A stretch of 64,000 nucleotides of DNA from Turneriella parva DSM 21527 (GTDB lineage: Bacteria > Spirochaetota > Leptospiria > Turneriellales > Turneriellaceae): contig NC_018020.1 in the NCBI RefSeq assembly GCF_000266885.1, forward strand, positions 806,001 to 870,000, written 5' to 3'. The position numbers were made by a program, and so were the translations under genes. The notes beneath the pieces were generated by a model. That model was not told where the DNA came from and searched no databases. It saw only the letters and a program-made list of their open reading frames with translations. This document shows positions 59,327 to 64,000 of this stretch, piece after piece (the stretch's first letter is position 1; each line of letters opens with the position of its first letter).

Positions 59327-60254
59327 TCACGCGGAGGCGCGGAGAGCGCGGAGTGAAATAGCGTAATGGAGTTGGATAGTATTACGGCGGCTATTGTGGA
59401 TTCGAGCATGCAAATCCATAAAGAGCTTGGGCCCGGGCTTTTGGAATCTGTTTACGAAGCAGTCTTGGGCCGAGCATTGGAAAGGCGTGGCTTGCAGGTC
59501 GAGCGTCAGAAACTCATTCGTTTTGAATATGACGGCATGATTTTCGACGAAGGGTTTCGTCTGGATTTACTGGTGAACGGGATGGTTATTGTCGAGCTTA
59601 AATCTGTAGAGAATCTGGCACCGGTGCATGGGAAGCAGCTGTTGACGTACTTACGACTAATGAAATTGCCTGTTGGTCTGTTGATTAACTTTGGGGCTGC
59701 CACTTTGAAGTCGGGCTTACGCCGGGTTGTCAATAATCTCGATCCCGCAGCGTCGCCCGGTTTGCGTGTAAATCAGGGAGATGGGGCAGGATGAGCCGAC
59801 ACTTCAGGCAAGCAACCTCACGCGGAGCCGCGGAGTTCGCGGAGAAAGATAGGGTGATGGAGTTGTATCGCGGCGAGGGTAGAAGCTTGCATTGGGACGA
59901 CACACAAAGCCCCAAAGCGCTTGCCTTGTGGGATAACCTGACACCCTCCGCGTCTCCGCGCCTCCGCGTGAGCTATGGGGCTTTGCACACATGAATCTCT
60001 TGCTGAATTTGGAGAAGATGATTTCACGCGGAGCCGCGGAGTTCGCGGAGAAAGATGGTGTGATGAGGTTGCGTGGCGGCGAGGGTCGTTTTTTGAACTG
60101 GGCGGACCCGCAAATCCCCAAAGCGCTTAAATCGTTGGATACCCTGACACCTTCCGCGTCTCCGCGCCTCCGCGTGCGCTTTCCGGTCATGCATCAACGG
60201 CCGATTTTTGAGAAGGCAAGCTCACGCGGCGCCGCGGAGGGCGCGGAGAAAGAT
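59327..60254. repeat. Array of inverted TCACGCGGAG repeats around and after the GxxExxY gene
   Basis: Forward copies (TCACGCGGAG[C/G]CGCGGAG...) at 59327-59353, 59818-59850, 60024-60056 and 60222-60254; reverse copies (CTCCGCGTCTCCGCGCCTCC) at 59946-59971 and 60152-60177, with a decayed one at ~59742-59772 inside the gene's 3' end. Forward and reverse copies bracket ~100 bp, so two successive units (period ~206 and ~198 bp) can each fold into a hairpin with a ~26-bp stem. The reverse copy encodes PSASPRLRV, the consensus C-terminus of GxxExxY proteins. Confidence 0.85.
59366..59794 (+). CDS. GxxExxY protein (PD-(D/E)XK nuclease-like)
   Basis: 142 residues. Name-giving motif GLLESVY in GPGLLESVYEAVLGRALE, and a nuclease-like core with Asp in FRLDLLVNGMVIVELKSVE (D...ExK) that keeps the PD-(D/E)XK triad. 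The C-terminus NNLDPAASPGLRV is a decayed form of the SPRLRV tail. Family function is unknown; it is widespread and often flanked by G+C-rich CACGCGGAG repeats, as here. A forward repeat copy ends 12 bp before its ATG and the gene's 3' end contains the decayed inverse copy, so the gene occupies the loop of the first hairpin unit. Confidence 0.85.
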   Translation: MELDSITAAIVDSSMQIHKELGPGLLESVYEAVLGRALERRGLQVERQKLIRFEYDGMIFDEGFRLDLLVNGMVIVELKSVENLAPVHGKQLLTYLRLMKLPVGLLINFGAATLKSGLRRVVNNLDPAASPGLRVNQGDGAG

Positions 60255-60268
60255 GGGGGTGTGCGATC

Positions 60269-60412
60269 ATGAGCCTTCAAGCCCGCTTTGCCCTGCGCGG
60301 CCGCAACCCCGATCTTCTGACCTGTATTGCCAACCTTTCAAACGATGAAGTCTTTACCCCGCGCGAGTTTCCGAACCGCATGTGTTCGGTCCTGAAATTG
60401 GCATCTTCCTAG
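60269..60412 (+). pseudogene. 5' stump of the large Eco57I-like restriction-modification subunit
   Basis: 47 codons from ATG 60269. The first ~38 (ALRGRNPDLLTCIANLSN, then DEVFTPREFPNRM) match the characteristic N-terminus of the large subunit that pairs with the short methylase at 58208. Homology stops after NRM and the frame ends in CSVLKLASS-stop; the SAM and NPPY motifs and nuclease part are gone. Restriction activity from this locus is therefore lost. It lies just after the last repeat copy. Confidence 0.7.
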
Positions 60413-60521
60413 ATGGCTCAATCGCGTACGAGCACCGTGACTATCGATAATTCTGTGGCCCATAAAAGCGTTTTCGTCTGAATGCTCAAAAAATATTCGT
60501 TTCAGGCGACCACAAGCCTCT

Positions 60522-62396
60522 ATGCAAATAATCCACTTGATCGATCCGTTCCTTTTTGAGTTGTTTGGTCTTTCTGATACAAATCTTGAAAAACTTGTGC
60601 CAGCGGTCACAACGTTTTATACGATTGGCCAGCTGGCGCCAAAAGTGACGATTCGTGACAATCTCTTAATTGTTGAACTCGCTGATGGGCATACGGCGTC
60701 ATCGAATGATGAATTCGAAAGAGCTATTGATCTCTGTAACTCAGGCCAATTCACTAAGGCCAAACCGCTATTGACAGCTTATTTGAAGGCAAATCCGACG
60801 CACTCTGAGGCGAATCGTGTTCTAGGTCAAATATACTCCGACGAAGGTGATCAAGAAAAAGCACAGGATTTTTTGATAGAAGCTCTGAAATGGGATCCGA
60901 AAAATAAATCTGCGCTCGTCATGATGGGCAATATTCTCTCAAACTACAGAAAAGACATTGCTACCTCGCAAAAGTACTTTGAGCAAGCACGCAAGGTCAG
61001 CCCGAACGATCATCTAATTCTTAATAACATGGGTGGCAACCTCCTGAAGTTGGGTAAGTGGCAACAGGCCAAAGATATATTCTGGGATGCGATCAAACTG
61101 AAAGATGACTATCCGAATACACATTACGCCCTGGCACTAATCGCGAAAGAAGAAAGCGACCTGAATTCAGCTTTTTTCAGTGCAATACAGGCGATAAAAT
61201 TTTCCCGTAAAGCAGACCCTATATATGGGCAAGCTCTTCAGCTCGCAATCGACATCAGCAGAGAATTAGTCAATAATCTGGGGGGGGGGGTATACGATTC
61301 GTTAGCACAACAGCTGCGTAACGAGTTTAGGGTAAAAATTGACATAGTAAATGATGACTCTATTGGTTCGCCCGCAATTTTGCAGTTGGCAGAGCTCTAT
61401 AACCGTGAACAACATGTCATCCGCTACAAAGAAGCCATACCGACGCATGCACACTGGATAGTGCATGAATTGACTGTACTGCAGTACATTCTGCAGGCAA
61501 AAGCAGAAGGAAAGAATCTTCGCTTCGCCGTAACCAGCGAGACGCAGGCTAACTTCAAAAATAAACTAACATCACCCCTGCCCGAACAGGCAATGCAGGC
61601 GCTCTATCAGGGCTTGAACCAGCAAATTTTTAACACGCCTGCAGCCTTGTTCGCAGAACACGATATCTTCAACGAATTCGCCGAGCTACGGCCGCATCAA
61701 TTCTTATCACTTCTGGCCAACGTGCAAGAAGGCATCGCTGCGAGCACAGATGAGAGGATTCTGCAGTCGGTGCCAGAATTCGTTCTCAGAGTAAACCGCA
61801 TTTACAACATTCTGAAGGCATTTCAGTTCCAAGAATTCTATGGCGTCGATATGATTTCAGACTTTCATGCGCGGAAAGACGAGATTAGCAAGGCATACGA
61901 CATGTTCAGAGAATTCACCGAATACCGTGACGAAAAAAATGCAGGCGATGAGTACAAGCTTCTCGAAGGCTGGGCAAGCCAACTACAGATCAATGACCTT
62001 TTCATATTGATAGCTGAATCTGAAAGCCGCGAGGGGAGACGTGAATCTGGCCATCAAGCCGCTCAAATGGCCCAGTTTCAAGAGAGCGCAGCTGAAGCCG
62101 GGTTCAACATGGCAGTCACAATGTACATGGTTGATGCTCTCGAATATTTTTCGGCTAAATCCCATGAACATATAAAAAAGACCGCACTTGAGATAGCCAT
62201 GCTTGGCATGCAGGGTATTCAGCCTGATAAACAAGGGTACAAAATCAGAGCTGTGCCCGAAAAAACCTTCTCTGGCTATCATCTACTCGCCTATTACTAC
62301 GTGACGTTTGCACTGGCCTTCCCGGGAATGTTGAATCAGCTTGGCTTACCTTATGACGGTGAGTATGCCATGGCATTGAAGATGGCTAGAAAATAG
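60522..62396 (+). CDS. TPR protein with a long C-terminal domain, putative phase-variable defence component
   Basis: 624 residues. N-terminal small domain (~1-65), TPR repeats (~65-250; ANRVLGQIYSDEGDQEKAQDFLIEALKWDP), then an uncharacterised domain (~270-624) containing HAHWIVHELTVLQYI, which resembles a decayed HExxH zinc-peptidase helix in a region with no other support. The coding sequence includes a run of 11 G (61280-61290, residues ~253-256); a loss or gain of one G would cause a stop within a dozen codons, so the gene could switch on and off. Next gene starts two bases after its stop. Low G+C. Not a family I can name. Confidence 0.75.
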   Translation: MQIIHLIDPFLFELFGLSDTNLEKLVPAVTTFYTIGQLAPKVTIRDNLLIVELADGHTASSNDEFERAIDLCNSGQFTKAKPLLTAYLKANPTHSEANRVLGQIYSDEGDQEKAQDFLIEALKWDPKNKSALVMMGNILSNYRKDIATSQKYFEQARKVSPNDHLILNNMGGNLLKLGKWQQAKDIFWDAIKLKDDYPNTHYALALIAKEESDLNSAFFSAIQAIKFSRKADPIYGQALQLAIDISRELVNNLGGGVYDSLAQQLRNEFRVKIDIVNDDSIGSPAILQLAELYNREQHVIRYKEAIPTHAHWIVHELTVLQYILQAKAEGKNLRFAVTSETQANFKNKLTSPLPEQAMQALYQGLNQQIFNTPAALFAEHDIFNEFAELRPHQFLSLLANVQEGIAASTDERILQSVPEFVLRVNRIYNILKAFQFQEFYGVDMISDFHARKDEISKAYDMFREFTEYRDEKNAGDEYKLLEGWASQLQINDLFILIAESESREGRRESGHQAAQMAQFQESAAEAGFNMAVTMYMVDALEYFSAKSHEHIKKTALEIAMLGMQGIQPDKQGYKIRAVPEKTFSGYHLLAYYYVTFALAFPGMLNQLGLPYDGEYAMALKMARK

Positions 62397-62398
62397 CT

Positions 62399-62728
62399 AT
62401 GGCTGACATCCAAGAAATCATCGTTAAACTACGCAAATTTCGCGATGACCGCGATTGGGCTCAATTTCACAATTCAAAAGATCTCGCGTTGGCCCTTTCA
62501 ATCGAAGCGGCTGAGCTGAATGAACTGTTTCTCTGGAAATCAGCCGAAGAGGTCGATATCGAAAAACTCAGATCGGAGTTGGCTGACGTTTTTTCTTATT
62601 GCCTCTTGCTTCTCGATAAGCACGGGCTTGATCTCGGCGAAATCATTGATGCGAAGCTTCATTTGAATAACGAAAAATATCCGGCAGATCAAGTTCGCGG
62701 TAGCGCGAAGAAGTATACCGAATTATGA
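62399..62728 (+). CDS. MazG-like nucleotide pyrophosphohydrolase
   Basis: 109 residues of the all-alpha NTP pyrophosphohydrolase (MazG/RS21-C6/dUTPase-2) superfamily. Metal ligands in IEAAELNELFLW and ELADVFSYCLLLL (ExxE...ExxD pattern), followed by the conserved KLHLNNEKYPADQVRGSAKKY tail typical of the short MazG-like group. It would hydrolyse (d)NTPs to NMP and PPi. It overlaps the following gene by ATGA and follows the TPR gene by two bases, so the three are one operon. Short MazG proteins are recurrent in defence islands. Confidence 0.9.
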   Translation: MADIQEIIVKLRKFRDDRDWAQFHNSKDLALALSIEAAELNELFLWKSAEEVDIEKLRSELADVFSYCLLLLDKHGLDLGEIIDAKLHLNNEKYPADQVRGSAKKYTEL

Positions 62729-64000
62729 CCGCTGCCTTCGAAAACGATTCTTACCAAATAACCAAGTATCCGTTCGACCGCTCTTTAGTTGATCAATTAA
62801 GCAAGAATGCCTGGGCCAAGGACATGTGGCCCACCGTATATTTGATTAGCAACGACCGCGAGGGTGAAATATATGTTGGCGAGACAACTGATGCTATTTC
62901 TCGCATGAACAGCCACTTAAGCAGTCCCAAACGGGCCAACCTCAAAGACCTTAGATTGATTACCTGCGAATTCTTTAATAAATCTGCGACGCTGGATATA
63001 GAATCGAATCTGATCAAATATATTGCGGCCGATGGTAAGTACCGTTTACAAAATGGCAATGCGGGTTTGGCCAGGCATAGGTATTTTCAGAAACCGGAAT
63101 ATACGCGGCTTTTTTATCAAATCTGGGAAGGGTTGCGTAGAGAAAACATAGCGAAGCAATCCCTTGAAAAAATAGACAATTCTGACCTGTTCAAGTATTC
63201 ACCCTATAAATCTCTAAACCGTGACCAGCTGCTAAGCATTCTGGAAATTTGCAGGTCGCTGCTAAAAGAAAAAACAGATACGATTCTTATTCAAGGTGGT
63301 GCCGGTACCGGCAAAACCGTTCTAGCCATATACTTTTTTAAATTAATGCACAGTGAAATTGATTTTGAGACACTTGAAGATTTGACAGATGAAGATGCAG
63401 AGCTGTATGCAGCCCTGGCAAAACTTAAGAAAAAATGGCCGAATCCACGCATGGCGCTGGTCGTACCTATGGCGTCGCTGCGTGCCACTCTTCAGCGTGC
63501 TTTTAACAACGTGAAAGGCCTGAATGCCTCGATGGTAATGGGGCCAATGGAAATTACAAGAGCCAAATATGATATCATACTGGTAGATGAGGCACACCGT
63601 TTGCGTCGGCGCAAGAATCTAGGTGCCGTTTTCGGAGCATTTGATCAGGCAAATGAGCGGTTAGGCCTCGATAAAGAAGCCCATGAGCTAGATTGGGTAA
63701 TGCTCCAGAGCACAAAACGGATTCTTTTTTATGATCCGATGCAAAGTATCAAGCCGACGGATGTAAGGCGCGAGGATTTTGAAAAGCTCAGTAAAAAGAA
63801 AGACACTTTAAGACTGGAACTGAAGTCGCAACTAAGAGTTAAAGGCGGCAACGATTATACAGAATTTGTCAGCGGGTTGATGTCGGGAAAGTTAACTCGA
63901 GGGATCAAGAGCCATGACATTCTGGATTACGACTTCAGGCTTTTTACCGATATTCGCGAGTTCATCGAAACAGTGCGGCAGAAAGAAAAAGAGACCGGTC
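62725..64000 (+). CDS. GIY-YIG nuclease fused to DUF2075 P-loop ATPase (3' end outside window)
   Basis: At least 425 residues, open to the window edge. Residues ~37-100 form a GIY-YIG nuclease (TVYLISN, GEIYVGETTDAISRMNSHL, catalytic Glu in LDIESNLIKYI). From ~165 comes a DUF2075 SF1-helicase-like ATPase: Walker A QGGAGTGKT (~190-198), VPMASLRATLQRAF, Walker B DIILVDEAHRL, and ILFYDPMQSIKP. The overlap ATGA with the MazG-like gene implies translational coupling. Fusions of GIY-YIG with DUF2075 ATPases are seen in phage-defence contexts; a nucleic-acid-directed effector is the likely role. C-terminal part unseen. Confidence 0.88.
   Translation, partial: MTAAFENDSYQITKYPFDRSLVDQLSKNAWAKDMWPTVYLISNDREGEIYVGETTDAISRMNSHLSSPKRANLKDLRLITCEFFNKSATLDIESNLIKYIAADGKYRLQNGNAGLARHRYFQKPEYTRLFYQIWEGLRRENIAKQSLEKIDNSDLFKYSPYKSLNRDQLLSILEICRSLLKEKTDTILIQGGAGTGKTVLAIYFFKLMHSEIDFETLEDLTDEDAELYAALAKLKKKWPNPRMALVVPMASLRATLQRAFNNVKGLNASMVMGPMEITRAKYDIILVDEAHRLRRRKNLGAVFGAFDQANERLGLDKEAHELDWVMLQSTKRILFYDPMQSIKPTDVRREDFEKLSKKKDTLRLELKSQLRVKGGNDYTEFVSGLMSGKLTRGIKSHDILDYDFRLFTDIREFIETVRQKEKETG

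Noticed and set aside
59327-60254. CRISPR-like array of repeats
   Set aside because: Only four forward and two inverted copies, alternating orientation, spacers ~100 bp and themselves repeated, no cas genes; this is an inverted-repeat element, not CRISPR.
61443-61490. Zinc metallopeptidase HExxH in the TPR protein
   Set aside because: The helix reads HELTV, so the second histidine is missing and no third ligand is evident; kept only as a possible decayed site.

Overview
The window looks like chromosome of a spirochaete of the Leptospiraceae type (my best guess is a Turneriella-like organism). This is an inference from gene content: a FlaA-like flagellar sheath protein, an lcp-rsfS pair, many outer-membrane beta-barrels and lipoproteins, cytoplasmic STAS/CheA signalling, class III cyclase and GGDEF-EAL proteins. 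It also fits the moderately high G+C and frequent GTG/TTG starts. No rRNA, tRNA or CRISPR array was recognised.

Layout. 1-8.6 kb: 3' part of carB, a CheA kinase with a C-terminal CheC-like domain, a two-TM sensor protein, a STAS/zinc-ribbon protein and an acyltransferase. 8.8-17.2 kb: a 2,443-residue secreted SpvB/FG-GAP/Rhs protein ending in an M23 peptidase domain, followed by two lipoproteins that may confer immunity; this block is visibly more A+T-rich except around the Rhs core. 17.2-34 kb: envelope and housekeeping genes (outer-membrane proteins, a BacNav-like channel, an OmpA protein with FSPNGDG-type motifs, SPOR, N-acetylglutamate synthase-like, LCP, RsfS with a histone-like tail, gamma-carbonic-anhydrase-like, TolB-like, SDR, DUF4015, QueA, FlaA-like). 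32.7-42.3 kb: a MoxR/VWA pair split by a toxin-antitoxin remnant, a Baeyer-Villiger-type monooxygenase, STAS, an ATP-grasp gene joined to an arsR-acr3-arsC arsenic operon with two matching operators, and a thioredoxin-like protein. 42.5-58.1 kb: GGDEF-EAL, a rubrerythrin-rubredoxin-oxidoreductase peroxide operon behind two PerR-type boxes, SDRs, SulP-STAS-cNMP, a frameshifted adenylate cyclase, TetR with a divergent alcohol dehydrogenase.

58.2-64 kb is an accessory (defence-like) island. A two-subunit adenine methylase/restriction locus has been broken apart: the small subunit remains, the large one is a 47-codon stump, and between them lie a HicB-HicA module and a GxxExxY gene with an array of inverted repeats. 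Behind this comes a compact three-gene operon: a TPR protein carrying an 11-G tract that looks like a phase-variation switch, a MazG-like pyrophosphohydrolase, and a GIY-YIG nuclease fused to a DUF2075 ATPase that runs off the window. This operon and the GxxExxY/hairpin element are the best candidates for undescribed biology.

A theme across the window is small palindromic elements that lie in or touch coding sequence: in-frame inside queA and arsC, and supplying the stop codons of several genes. All calls are by reading the sequence; no database search was run.
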